Below the pieces are notes generated by a model, which made no database searches, had not been told where the DNA came from, and saw only the letters and a program-made list of their open reading frames with translations. Positions 17,851 to 26,075 of a DNA stretch of 64,000 bases are shown here, piece after piece; within the stretch, counting starts at the first letter, position 1; every line of letters starts with the position of its first letter. The position numbers and the translations under genes are program-made. The stretch is from Rhizobium acidisoli (GTDB lineage: Bacteria > Pseudomonadota > Alphaproteobacteria > Rhizobiales > Rhizobiaceae), in contig NZ_CP034998.1 in the NCBI RefSeq assembly GCF_002531755.2, positions 2,542,001 through 2,606,000 of the forward strand, in the 5' to 3' direction.

Positions 17851-18315
17851 TTATCGGGCATAGCCCACGGGTATCGCCATTCCATGTTTCAACTCTTCCA
17901 TCGAGATCGACGCCGAGACGTCGAAGAGTTCCAGCTTGCGCACGATCTGCTTATAGATGACATCGTAATGCTCGACGCGCGGCAGCACGATCTTCAGAAT
18001 GTAATCGTGATTGCCGGTCAGCCGGTGCGCCTCGACGATCTCGGGGATGTCGCTGATGATCCGGCGGAAGGTTTCCGTCCATTCGTCGGAATGGTGTGCT
18101 GTCTTGACGAGCGCAAAGACCGTCGTCGGCACGCCCATCCTTTCCCGGTCAAGCACGATGATGCGCCGAAGGATATGGCCGCTTTCCTCCAGCCGCTGGA
18201 TGCGCCGCGAGCAGGCCGAAACCGATAACGCCACGTACTCGGCCAGATCGGTCACGGATATGCCTGCATCTTTCTGCAGCATGTCGAGAATGCGTCTGTC
18301 ACGATCATCAAGCAT
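17851..18315 (-). CDS. Lrp/AsnC family regulator
   Basis: The 154 residues carry an N-terminal HTH (LDDRDRRILDMLQKDAGISVTDLAEYVALSVSACSRRIQRLEESG) and a C-terminal RAM ligand domain (TVFALVKTAHHSDEWTETFRRIISDIPEIVEAHRLTGNHDYILKIVL). The start at 18315 removes a non-family 47-residue extension of the open frame. It is divergent from the aspartate/glutamate racemase gene across 155 bases, an arrangement in which Lrp proteins often control the neighbouring amino-acid gene. Confidence 0.93.
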   Translation of the reverse strand: MLDDRDRRILDMLQKDAGISVTDLAEYVALSVSACSRRIQRLEESGHILRRIIVLDRERMGVPTTVFALVKTAHHSDEWTETFRRIISDIPEIVEAHRLTGNHDYILKIVLPRVEHYDVIYKQIVRKLELFDVSASISMEELKHGMAIPVGYAR

Positions 18316-18470
18316 GTGCCTTAAGGGAATCCTCCGCCCGATTTTTGCATGATTTTTAAAAACTGCGCAAAACCATAGCAGATATTTGATATGGAAGACA
18401 AACAACGCAAACACATCGCGCGAGCAATGCGGCATCATTTTCGAAACTCGCAGCATGGGAGCATGAAGAG

Positions 18471-19190
18471 ATGAAAACGATCGGCCTGATCGGCGGCATG
18501 AGTTTCGAAAGTTCGGCGGTCTATTACCGCCTCGTCAACGAGATGGTGCGCGCCCGCAAAGGCGGCCTCGCCTCGGCCGAGCTCATTCTGCATTCGGTCA
18601 ATTTCGAGGAGATCGTCGCTCTTCAGAAGGCTGGCGACTGGGCTGGCGCGGCTCGCCGCCTCGGCGAGGTGGCAGCGCGTCTTGAGGCCGCGGGCGCCGG
18701 CTGTATCCTCATCTGCACCAACACCATGCACTTGATCGCCGATGAGGTCGCCGGCAAGATCTCCGCGCCGCTGATCCACATCATCGATGAGACGGCGAAA
18801 TCGCTGCATGCGGCCGGCCGTAAGCGTCCGCTGCTGCTTGCCACCCGCTACACGATGGAGCACGGCTTCTACACCGACCGAATGAAGAGCCTCGGTCTCG
18901 ACATTATGGTGCCCGACGCCGCCGACCGCACGACTGTGCACGACATCATCTTCAACGAGCTTTGCGCCGGCAGGGTGCACGACAGCTCGCGCGAAAAACT
19001 GATCGATATCATCGACCGCGCCGCAGAGCACGGCGCCGACAGCATCATCCTCGGCTGCACCGAGATCTGCCTGATCCTCGATCCCAACCGCCTGCCGCTG
19101 CCGGGCTTCGACACCACGACGATCCATGCCCATGCGGCGGTGGATTTCGCTCTCGGCGACGACGAAGCGGAAACGGAAGAAGCTGCGTGA
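18471..19190 (+). CDS. aspartate/glutamate racemase family protein
   Basis: The 239-residue, PLP-independent racemase fold starts MKTIGLIGGMSFESS. It has both catalytic cysteines: C82 in LICTNTMH and C196 in ILGCTEI. TRYTMEHGFYTDRM is the family's central motif. It probably interconverts L- and D-aspartate or a related amino acid. Divergence from an Lrp/AsnC regulator supports an amino-acid substrate. It is followed by a 29-bp palindrome that has no T-tract and so is not an obvious terminator. Confidence 0.92.
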   Translation: MKTIGLIGGMSFESSAVYYRLVNEMVRARKGGLASAELILHSVNFEEIVALQKAGDWAGAARRLGEVAARLEAAGAGCILICTNTMHLIADEVAGKISAPLIHIIDETAKSLHAAGRKRPLLLATRYTMEHGFYTDRMKSLGLDIMVPDAADRTTVHDIIFNELCAGRVHDSSREKLIDIIDRAAEHGADSIILGCTEICLILDPNRLPLPGFDTTTIHAHAAVDFALGDDEAETEEAA

Positions 19191-19198
19191 GTTGTGAT

Positions 19199-19227
19199 CA
19201 ATTTAGTTGACTCAGTCAACTAAATTG
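19199..19227. promoter_or_regulatory. 29-bp perfect palindrome, candidate MarR operator
   Basis: CAATTTAGTTGACT, one central C, then AGTCAACTAAATTG: 14-bp arms with no mismatch. AT-rich dyads with TAGTTGAC arms are typical MarR-family sites. It is 201 bases upstream of the MarR-GNAT start, with a repeat element in between. No T-run follows on either side, which argues against a terminator. Confidence 0.6.
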
Positions 19228-19290
19228 AGGACAAAGGACTCCATTAGGAGATGCGCGTCAGCTTGTTCGGACAGTCGCCGGCCTCTCATC

Positions 19291-19371
19291 CGTCATGCTC
19301 GGGCTTGTCCCGAGCATCTGCCTCGGTTCGATGGGGCAGCAGATCCTCGGCACACGGCCGAGGATGACGCC
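19291..19371. repeat. double-hairpin intergenic repeat
   Basis: Two adjacent hairpins, ATGCTCGGG/CCCGAGCAT (19295-19317) and ATCCTCGGC/GCCGAGGAT (about 19343-19365), are framed by CGTCATGC and GATGACG. This is a common dispersed palindromic element style in Rhizobiales. It sits between the 29-bp palindrome and the MarR-GNAT gene. Confidence 0.7.
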
Positions 19372-19427
19372 GAGCGAGGAGCGAGCCTGTGTCAGCAGTC
19401 TGGCGAGATCTCCATCTGGAGATCATT

Positions 19428-20345
19428 ATGTCCGATACCGCCCTCATCGAAACGGCCCGCGATTTCAACCGCTTCTATACGAATTTCCTCGGCCTCTTGA
19501 ACAAGGCCTATCTCGACTCCCCCTTCACGCTGACGGATGCCCGCATTCTCTTCGAGATCGGCTCGCATGACGGCATCAGCGCCGCAGCCCTTGTCCGCGA
19601 TCTGCATCTCGACCCGGCCTATCTCAGCCGCATCCTCAAGCGCTTTCGCACCGAGGGTCTGATCGAGACCAGTCCGGATCCGGCCGACCTGCGCAGCCAG
19701 ATCATCAATGTCACCGATCGGGGACGCGTGCAGTTCGAGGAACTCGGCCGGCGCGCCAATGCCCAGATCGCCGCCCGCTTCGACAATCTGGCGATCGGCG
19801 AACCGCAAGCCGTCGTCTCGGCCATGGACACGATCCGCCTCCTGCTCGACCCGGCGGCCAAGCCCGCACCCGCCATCATCCGCGCCCACCGCGCCGGCGA
19901 TATCGGCTGGATCGTTCAGAGCCAGGGCCGCTTCTACGCCGAGGAATATGGCTGGGACCTGCGCTTCGAGGCGCTTGTCGCCGAGGTCGCCGGCAAATTC
20001 CTCGCCAATTTCGATCCCGCCAAGGAATATTGCTGGATTGCCGAACGCGGCGGCGTCAATGTCGGCTCGGTCCTCGTCACCAATGGCGGCGATGGCGTCG
20101 CCAAGCTGCGGCTGCTCTATGTCGACAAATCAGCCCGCGGCCTCGGGCTCGGCAAGCTGCTGGTCGACGAATGCATCCGCTTTTGCAGGCAGAAAGGCTA
20201 TCGCGAGCTCCAGCTCTGGACCAACGACATGCTGGAAACCGCCCGCGCCATCTACGTCAAATCGGGCTTCCGACTTGTCTCCGAGGAGAGACATCGCATG
20301 TTCGGCCCGGAAGCGAATGGCCAGAACTGGCTTCTCACACTCTGA
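19428..20345 (+). CDS. MarR regulator fused to GNAT acetyltransferase
   Basis: The 305-residue two-domain protein has a MarR winged helix at residues about 1-145 (DARILFEIGSHDGISAAALVRDLHLDPAYLSRILKRFRTEGLIE, then the wing SPDPADLRSQIINVTDRG). A GNAT domain occupies about 155-305 (VAKLRLLYVDKSARGLGLGKLLVDECIRFCRQKGYRELQLWTNDMLETARAIYVKSGFRLV), with the acetyl-CoA loop RGLGLGK. The start at 19428 gives the MSDTALIETARDFNRFY N-terminus; the longer frame begins in a repeat. The architecture is widespread, but the acetylated target is unknown. Confidence 0.93.
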   Translation: MSDTALIETARDFNRFYTNFLGLLNKAYLDSPFTLTDARILFEIGSHDGISAAALVRDLHLDPAYLSRILKRFRTEGLIETSPDPADLRSQIINVTDRGRVQFEELGRRANAQIAARFDNLAIGEPQAVVSAMDTIRLLLDPAAKPAPAIIRAHRAGDIGWIVQSQGRFYAEEYGWDLRFEALVAEVAGKFLANFDPAKEYCWIAERGGVNVGSVLVTNGGDGVAKLRLLYVDKSARGLGLGKLLVDECIRFCRQKGYRELQLWTNDMLETARAIYVKSGFRLVSEERHRMFGPEANGQNWLLTL

Positions 20346-20390
20346 TTTGCTGCGTCGCAAAAATTTCGCTTGATTTGGAAACGATCATTT

Positions 20391-20400
20391 CCTAATTAGG
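20391..20400. promoter_or_regulatory. palindrome CCTAATTAGG before TetR gene
   Basis: A perfect 10-bp palindrome lies five bases upstream of the start codon of the TetR gene, within AT-rich sequence likely to be its promoter. It is a short but well-placed autoregulation candidate. Confidence 0.4.
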
Positions 20401-20405
20401 CAAGC

Positions 20406-21026
20406 ATGAACGCAACAACCCTCGATCATGAGAAGACCCGCAGCCGCGGCCGTCCGCGGGAATTCGACGCCGAGGCGGCACTCGACGCGGCGCTACGCGT
20501 CTTTTCCGAGCGCGGCTATCATGCTGCCTCGATCAGTGAACTCACGGAGGCCATGGGGCTTGCCGCCGGCAGCGTCTACAAGGCTTTCGGCGACAAACGC
20601 GGCATCTTCCTTGCCGCCTTCGACCGCTACCGCGCCGTGCGTCGCGGCCTGCTCGATGCCAGGCTGGCACGTGCCGAGACCGGCCGCGATAAGCTCCATG
20701 CGCTCATCACCTTCTTTGCCGGCTCTTCGCACGGTGAAATCGGCCGGCAGGGCTGCCTCGTCGTCGGCAGCGCCGGCGATCTCGCCCTCTTCGATGCAGA
20801 GGCGGCCGAACGCGTCGCCACCGCCTTCATCACCGACGAGACGCTTCTCGCCGACCTCATCCGCCTCGGCCAGTCCGATGGCTCGATTTCGGCGGATATC
20901 GATGTATCGGCGGTAGCGCTTGCGCTTCTCTGCCTCACCAAGGGCATGCGCGTCATCGGCAAAACGGAACGCAGCGGCGAAGAAATGGCTGCCGCTGCCG
21001 GAGCCGCGATGAAGCTGGTGACCTGA
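20406..21026 (+). CDS. TetR/AcrR family regulator
   Basis: The 206 residues begin with a basic tail (RSRGRPREFD) and the HTH at about 20-65 (EAALDAALRVFSERGYHAASISELTEAMGLAAGSVYKAFGDKRGIFLAAFDRY). The C-terminal ligand domain includes RQGCLVVGSAGDLALFD, seen in repressors of the NemR/YjdC-like kind. It is followed after 103 bases by an MFS exporter on the same strand, the classic repressor-exporter pair. Confidence 0.92.
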   Translation: MNATTLDHEKTRSRGRPREFDAEAALDAALRVFSERGYHAASISELTEAMGLAAGSVYKAFGDKRGIFLAAFDRYRAVRRGLLDARLARAETGRDKLHALITFFAGSSHGEIGRQGCLVVGSAGDLALFDAEAAERVATAFITDETLLADLIRLGQSDGSISADIDVSAVALALLCLTKGMRVIGKTERSGEEMAAAAGAAMKLVT

Positions 21027-21129
21027 CTTTCCCCCGGGGGAATGCCAGCATTCCCCTGCGCGCCCGGAAACGGGTGGCCGCCGGCAGACCGATTTGCGAT
21101 TAATCCATTCAATCATACCGGAGTTTCTG

Positions 21130-22338
21130 ATGAGCATTTCAGCCACCGCGCCGGATAAGGCCATTCCAAGGGCGCTATCCCCCTGGCTCACCTTTCTTTT
21201 TGCCGCCGCCTGCGGGCTGGTGGCCGCCAATCTCTATTACGGCCAGCCGCTTGCCGGCCCGATCAGCGCCGAGCTCGGCTTCACGCCTGCCGCAACCGGC
21301 CTGATCGTCACACTGACGCAGATCGGCTACGGCCTCGGCCTGCTGCTGATCGTGCCGCTCGGCGATCTCACGGAGAACCGCCGGCTCGTGCTGCTGCTGG
21401 TTGCCGTCTCTGCTGTCGCGCTGATCGGTGCGGCGCTGGCTTCGACACCCACAGCCTTCCTCGTCGCCTCGCTCTGCATCGGCCTTTCATCGGTCGCCGT
21501 TCAGGTCCTGGTTCCCTTTGCCGCCAACATGGCGCCCGATGCGACACGCGGCCAGGTCGTCGGCAACGTCATGAGCGGCCTGCTCTGCGGCATCATGCTG
21601 GCTCGCCCCTTCGCCAGCTTCGTCGCCGAGGCCTCGTCCTGGCATGTGGTTTATTACATCACCGCAGCGCTGATGATCGTGCTCGCCGTCATCCTGCGCG
21701 CCAACCTGCCGGTGCGCGTGCCGACGACGAAGCTGCGCTACGGCGAGCTGCTGGCTTCCATGGGCCATCTGGCACTGACTTCACGCGTGCTGCAGCGCCG
21801 GGCACTTTATCAGGCCGGCATGTTCGGCGCCTTCAGCCTGTTCTGGACGACGACGCCGCTGCTGCTTGCAAGCCCGGCCTTCGGCCTGACGCAAAACGGC
21901 ATCGCCCTCTTTGCGCTTGCCGGCGCTGCCGGCGCCATCGCCTCGCCGATCGCCGGGCGGCTTGCCGATCGCGGCATGACGAAGATCGCCTCGACGCTTG
22001 CCATGCTGCTCGGCATGGCTTCCTTCCTGATCAGCCATTTCGCAGCGAACGGCTCACTAACCGCCCTGATTCTGCTGACTGTGGCGGCGATCATGCTCGA
22101 TTTCGGGGTGACGACCAATCTCGTCTGCGGCCAGCGCGCCATCTATGGCTTGAACCCGGAACATCGCAGCCGGCTGAACGGCCTGTTCATGGCCACCTTC
22201 TTCGCCGGCGGCGCGCTCGGCTCGGCGCTCGGCGGCTGGGCCTATGCCACCGGCGGCTGGTCGATGACCGCCTGGATCGGCTTCGCCTTCCCGGCGCTCG
22301 CCTTCCTGCTGTTCCTGACGGAAGGGCGCGGCAAGTAA
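21130..22338 (+). CDS. MFS transporter, probable drug/metabolite exporter
   Basis: The 402 residues contain 12 predicted transmembrane helices. The loop between helices 2 and 3 reads GDLTENRRLVLLL (a degenerate GxLaDrxGrr motif), and YYGQPLAGPISAELGFTPAATGLIVTLTQIGYGLGLLLIVPLGDL is typical of the YnfM-like DHA1 group. The ATG at 21130 was chosen over 21094 because it directly precedes the usual soluble N-terminus. It follows a TetR gene that probably represses it. Substrate unknown. Confidence 0.9.
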   Translation: MSISATAPDKAIPRALSPWLTFLFAAACGLVAANLYYGQPLAGPISAELGFTPAATGLIVTLTQIGYGLGLLLIVPLGDLTENRRLVLLLVAVSAVALIGAALASTPTAFLVASLCIGLSSVAVQVLVPFAANMAPDATRGQVVGNVMSGLLCGIMLARPFASFVAEASSWHVVYYITAALMIVLAVILRANLPVRVPTTKLRYGELLASMGHLALTSRVLQRRALYQAGMFGAFSLFWTTTPLLLASPAFGLTQNGIALFALAGAAGAIASPIAGRLADRGMTKIASTLAMLLGMASFLISHFAANGSLTALILLTVAAIMLDFGVTTNLVCGQRAIYGLNPEHRSRLNGLFMATFFAGGALGSALGGWAYATGGWSMTAWIGFAFPALAFLLFLTEGRGK

Positions 22339-22344
22339 GACACT

Positions 22345-22761
22345 CTAGCTATCGGCAGAATCGAAACGCGAACGGGCGGCGCGGACGGCATCATGGTTGG
22401 CTTCCGCCCAGTTCAACAGTTGCGACAGCGGCAGGTAGAGCGAGCGGCCGAGTTCGGTCATGGAATATTCGACGCTCGGCGGTTTGGTCGGGAAGACCTC
22501 GCGAGCGATATAACCGTCCCTCTGCAGGTCGCGCAGCGTCTGTGTCAGCATGCGCTGGGAAATATCGGGCAGCATCCGCCTGAGCTCGCCGAACCGACGG
22601 GGCTCCGCCGCCAGCACTTCGAGCAGCAGCGTCGACCATTTTCCGCCGATCTGCTGCATCATGTCCCTGACCGGGCAGTTGGAAAAATCAAGGCCGGCAA
22701 GATCGATCTCGCGCCGCGCCCCCGGCATCCTGTTTTTCAGACTGACGACCGCGCCGCTCAT
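22345..22761 (-). CDS. HxlR family winged-helix regulator
   Basis: The 138 residues follow the HxlR pattern: CPVRDMMQQIGGKWSTLLLEVLAAEPRRFGELRRMLPDISQRMLTQTLRDLQRDGYIAREVFPTKPPSVEYSMTELGRSL. The conserved N-terminal Cys-Pro is the redox or electrophile-sensitive cysteine in related QorR/YodB-type repressors. It is divergent from an NmrA-type quinone reductase-like gene, exactly the neighbour such sensors control. It converges with the MFS gene across 6 bases. Confidence 0.93.
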   Translation of the reverse strand: MSGAVVSLKNRMPGARREIDLAGLDFSNCPVRDMMQQIGGKWSTLLLEVLAAEPRRFGELRRMLPDISQRMLTQTLRDLQRDGYIAREVFPTKPPSVEYSMTELGRSLYLPLSQLLNWAEANHDAVRAARSRFDSADS

Positions 22762-22884
22762 GAGCTGGTTCCCTTTTGGTAACGTAGAGCCGAAAAACTG
22801 CCTCCTTTACACCGCCAAGTCAATTCCTATTCTAGTGTTGCTCTCTTTTTGAGACTACCTATCGAGCACAGAAGGAACCGACTT

Positions 22885-23793
22885 ATGAGCGAAACCATCC
22901 TGGTCACCGGCGCTGCCGGACAGCTCGGCCAGCGCGTCATCCATCACCTCATCGAGACCTACAAGGTCGCCCCCGGCACGATTGTCGCGGCGACGCGAAG
23001 CCCGGAAAAGCTCGCTGAACTCGCAAACAAGGGCGTCGTCACCCGCAAGGCCGATTTCGATGACGCGGCAGGCCTCGAGAAGGCGTTCGCCGGCGTCGAC
23101 CGCCTGCTGATCATCAGCACCGATGCGCTGGATACCCCCGGCAAACGCCTCGCCCAGCACAAGGCGGCCGTTGCCGCTGCCGCCAAGGCTGGCGTCAAGC
23201 ACATCGCCTATACCTCGATGCCGTCACCGGACGATTCGCTCGTCACCTTCGCGCCGGATCATCTCGGCAGCGAAAACGCCATCAAGGCGAGCGGCCTCGC
23301 CTACACGATCATCCGCGACGCCTGGTATCACGACAATTACCTGCACAGCATGCCGCACAACCTGCAGGGCGGCAAATGGTACAGCGCCACCGGCGACGGC
23401 AAGGTCTCGACCATCTCGCGTGACGACTGCGCCCTGGCGATCGCCGCCGCCCTTGCCTCCGGCACATCGGACAGCGCCACCTACACGCTGACCGGCGCGG
23501 CGTCGCTCAACAACCGCCAGATCGCCGCCATCGCCGCCGAAGCCGCCGGCAAGCCGCTCGAAGTGGTCGACGTCAATGATGAGCAGCTCGGCCAGGGCAT
23601 GCTCGGCGCCGGCCTCCCCGGCTTCGTCGCCGACATGCTGGTGTCGGCCGACGCCAACATCCGCGCCGGCAAGTTCGACATCGTCACCGAGGATTTCACC
23701 AAGCTGACGGGCAAACAGCCGCAATCGCTGAAGGATTTCTTCGTGGCGCATAAGGCTGCTTTGACGGCGGCTGGAAACGCCGGAGGCCACTGA
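22885..23793 (+). CDS. NmrA-like NAD(P)H-binding protein, quinone reductase QorB/YtfG-like
   Basis: The 302-residue atypical SDR has the N-terminal nucleotide motif ILVTGAAGQLGQRVIHHL and the segments VDRLLIISTDALDTPGKRLAQHKAAVAAAAKAGVKHIAYTSM, YTIIRDAWYHDNY and YTLTGAASLNNRQIAAIAAE, close to YtfG/QorB. It likely uses NADPH to reduce quinones or related electrophiles. The divergent HxlR regulator supports a role in quinone or electrophile stress. The start at 22885 is the first ATG with AAGGAACC in front. Confidence 0.9.
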   Translation: MSETILVTGAAGQLGQRVIHHLIETYKVAPGTIVAATRSPEKLAELANKGVVTRKADFDDAAGLEKAFAGVDRLLIISTDALDTPGKRLAQHKAAVAAAAKAGVKHIAYTSMPSPDDSLVTFAPDHLGSENAIKASGLAYTIIRDAWYHDNYLHSMPHNLQGGKWYSATGDGKVSTISRDDCALAIAAALASGTSDSATYTLTGAASLNNRQIAAIAAEAAGKPLEVVDVNDEQLGQGMLGAGLPGFVADMLVSADANIRAGKFDIVTEDFTKLTGKQPQSLKDFFVAHKAALTAAGNAGGH

Positions 23794-23901
23794 GCTTTCC
23801 GTTCATCCCTGCGCTCGCCGCAGGGATGAGCGTGCTCCGATTTGGGACGCTGAAACCCTCATCACGTGAGGTGAGTCACTCACGGCGCGGACGCGCCGTG
23901 G

Positions 23902-24040
23902 CTGGATTCCTGTGACAGGCACAGGAATGAGGGAGGTTAAATTGAGTGCCTTCGTCAAATTTCCCGTCGCCATTGAGGCAACGACTGATGGGAAGCGCTA
24001 CCTCTCCACCCTCATTCCTGTGCCTGTCACAGGAATCCAG
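23902..24040. repeat. intergenic element with 32-bp perfect inverted arms
   Basis: The 305-base gap 23794-24098 has no gene. It holds a 32-bp arm at 23902-23933 (starting CTGGATTCCTGTGACAGG) that recurs perfectly inverted at 24009-24040, around 75 bases of unique text. Each arm contains the palindromic core CCTGTG-ACAGG/CACAGG. It lies between two converging genes. Confidence 0.85.
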
Positions 24041-24098
24041 CGCGCCCAAGTCCTTGGGCGCAAAAGACCCTTTCTTACCGCCTCGAAGAAGATCCCAC

Positions 24099-24851
24099 TC
24101 AAACCGCCTGCCCGCACGCCCGGCAGAACCGCCGCACCGTCTCGGCCATGCCATACTCAAGCGCATCAGCCGTCAGCCCGTGGCCGATCGAGACTTCGGC
24201 AAGCGCCGGAATGCGCTTCACCAGATCAGGCAGGTTTGCGACCGTCAGGTCGTGGCCGGCATTGACGGCAAGGCCGATCGCCAGCGCCGCATCCGCTGTC
24301 CGGCCGAGCGCTTCGAGGATCGGGGCCGCCCGTTCCGGCGCGTCGTAACAGCCGCCATAGGGACCGGTATAAAGTTCGATCCGGTCGGCGCCGACGGCCT
24401 TGGCGATCTCGACGGCTTCAGCATCCCCGTCGCCGTCGGCAAACAGCGAGACCCGGCATCCCATCGTCTTCAGCCGTGCGACGGCATCGGTCAGAAATGC
24501 CCGGTGCGTGCGGAAATCCCAGCCGTGATCCGAGGTCGCCTGCGCGGGATCGTCAGGCACCAGCGTCACCTGCTCGGGCGCGGCTCCGGCGCAGAGGTCG
24601 AAAAATTCCTGCGTGGGATAACCTTCGATGTTGAACTCGGCGTTCGGGAATTCGTCATCGATCAGATTGCGGATGACCGGCAGGTCGGAAAAGCGAATGT
24701 GGCGCTGGTCGGGGCGCGGATGCACCGTCAGACCGCTCGCGCCTGACGCAAGGGCGATTCGCCCCAGCGCTTCGACGCTCGGCCAGGGCAGGTCGCGTCG
24801 GTTGCGCAGCATGGCGACGGCGTTGAGGTTCACGGAGAGCTTGGCGGGCAT
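24099..24851 (-). CDS. pdxJ: pyridoxine 5'-phosphate synthase
   Basis: PdxJ condenses 1-deoxyxylulose 5-phosphate with 3-amino-2-oxopropyl phosphate to make PNP in the DXP-dependent B6 pathway. The 250 residues form a TIM barrel with [15 protein letters not shown] at the N-terminus, [13 protein letters not shown] (catalytic His and Arg), [27 protein letters not shown] and [11 protein letters not shown] start it at 24851 ([10 protein letters not shown]); the open frame's 20 extra residues are not family-like. PdxA is not in the window. Confidence 0.95.
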   Translation of the reverse strand: MPAKLSVNLNAVAMLRNRRDLPWPSVEALGRIALASGASGLTVHPRPDQRHIRFSDLPVIRNLIDDEFPNAEFNIEGYPTQEFFDLCAGAAPEQVTLVPDDPAQATSDHGWDFRTHRAFLTDAVARLKTMGCRVSLFADGDGDAEAVEIAKAVGADRIELYTGPYGGCYDAPERAAPILEALGRTADAALAIGLAVNAGHDLTVANLPDLVKRIPALAEVSIGHGLTADALEYGMAETVRRFCRACGQAV

Positions 24852-25307
24852 GGCTGGCATCCATCGGTCACGGAAACAGGAGGCCCTGCTTTTAAGCCAA
24901 GTGCCCTGCAATGGCCAACGAGATTCGCGGATGGATCCGATGCCGGACGTTGATGAAACCCAAGCATTTCAATCGAACATCGATGGTAAGCGTAGCGCAA
25001 ACAGTAATTCCCGCTGCCTTCCGAAGATGGCCGGATCATGCGGCAGCGCAGCACATGTTTTGCTGCAGCACAGAAGGCGTGCCGGCAAAATATGCCCTTA
25101 CGTTGCTATCCCATTTAAAAGAGATTATTTTTAGCACTTATAAAAGAGATCGTTCACGCATAACGTGGACATTGTATCGCGTAAACGTAGGCCGCGTACT
25201 GCTTCTTTCCCAATGATAAGAACGCCCAGAGGAAAACCCCACTCGCCGCGCCTGGGAAGCAACTGGCAAATCCGCATGAGGTGCAACACGATGCCCTAGG
25301 AGGGTTC
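24852..25307. other. 456-base gap without a convincing gene
   Basis: This separates pdxJ from the MerR-type gene, which point away from each other, so it should hold both promoters. An AT-rich block lies at about 25105-25165. A possible 101-codon plus-strand frame from 24911 to 25216 has no family-like text and irregular codon use; I do not call it. No clear hairpin terminator or repeat is seen. Confidence 0.5.
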
Positions 25308-26000
25308 ATGCCAGACGGTTCCAAACGCCTGTTTGCTGCCGCCGGTATCGCTTCGGAGGCCCGGTCGAAATACCGGTTTCTGCCTTCGGCCGCGCTGCCG
25401 CCGGATCTACCGGATGGTCCGGTGCCAATCGCCGATATGGCCAACGCATTCGGCGTTACGCACAGGACACTGCATTTCTACGAAGAAAAGGGGTTGATTT
25501 CGGCCAATCGCATCGGGCTGATGCGGGTCTACGGCCAAGACGACGTGATGCGCATGGCGGTTATCACCGTCTGCCGCGAGACCGGCATGCCGATTGCCGT
25601 CATCCAGGAATTGATGGACGAGCTTCGCAAGGCCGATTCGCAGGAAAGAGCCGAGGCGATGTTCCGCGAAGCGCTGCAGGTGCGCAAGCGCGAGCTGACG
25701 GCCGAGATGTCGACGCTGCACCGCCAGCTCCAGCAGGTGGGCGACCTTCTGGATTACGACGACAGTGTCGAAGAGCCGCCGCTCAACGACAACCAGGACA
25801 GCGCAAGTCTGACCCCGCAGGAGCGGCGTTGCCTGGAACTGATGGCGGAGGGCTATTCCACCCAGCGAATCGCCCGAGCGCTCGATCTGAAGCATGATGA
25901 GACCAGGGATCTCGAAGCCGGAATCATCCTGAAATTCCGCGCCAACAACCGCTTCCAAGCGATCGCCAAGGCCGTTCTGCTCGGCATCGTACAGGCATAA
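25308..26000 (+). CDS. MerR-type regulator with LuxR-like C-terminal HTH
   Basis: Of 230 residues, about 39-105 form a MerR HTH (VPIADMANAFGVTHRTLHFYEEKGLISANRIGLMRVYGQDDVMRMAVI). A helical linker predicted to be a coiled coil follows (RKRELTAEMSTLHRQLQQVGDLLDYDD). The last 60 residues read LTPQERRCLELMAEGYSTQRIARALDLKHDETRDLEAGIILKFRANNRFQAIAKAVLLGIV, which follows the LuxR/GerE pattern. Two different DNA-binding domains in one chain is unusual. I chose the ATG at 25308 with AGGAGGG just upstream (spacing tight); a GTG at 25281 is possible. Targets unknown. Confidence 0.85.
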   Translation: MPDGSKRLFAAAGIASEARSKYRFLPSAALPPDLPDGPVPIADMANAFGVTHRTLHFYEEKGLISANRIGLMRVYGQDDVMRMAVITVCRETGMPIAVIQELMDELRKADSQERAEAMFREALQVRKRELTAEMSTLHRQLQQVGDLLDYDDSVEEPPLNDNQDSASLTPQERRCLELMAEGYSTQRIARALDLKHDETRDLEAGIILKFRANNRFQAIAKAVLLGIVQA

Positions 26001-26075
26001 CCTTGAACGCCTGACAGCGCCGCGGGCCCGGCGCACGCTCTCGACGGCCGCCACCGTCGCCTCCCGCCAATCCTA

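Noticed and set aside
19199..19227. Palindrome as terminator of the racemase gene
   Set aside because: No T-run follows on either strand, and the perfect AT-rich symmetry fits an operator better.
24911..25216. 101-codon plus-strand frame upstream of the MerR-type gene
   Set aside because: No family-like text, irregular codon use and an overlap with the pdxJ promoter region; not called as a gene.
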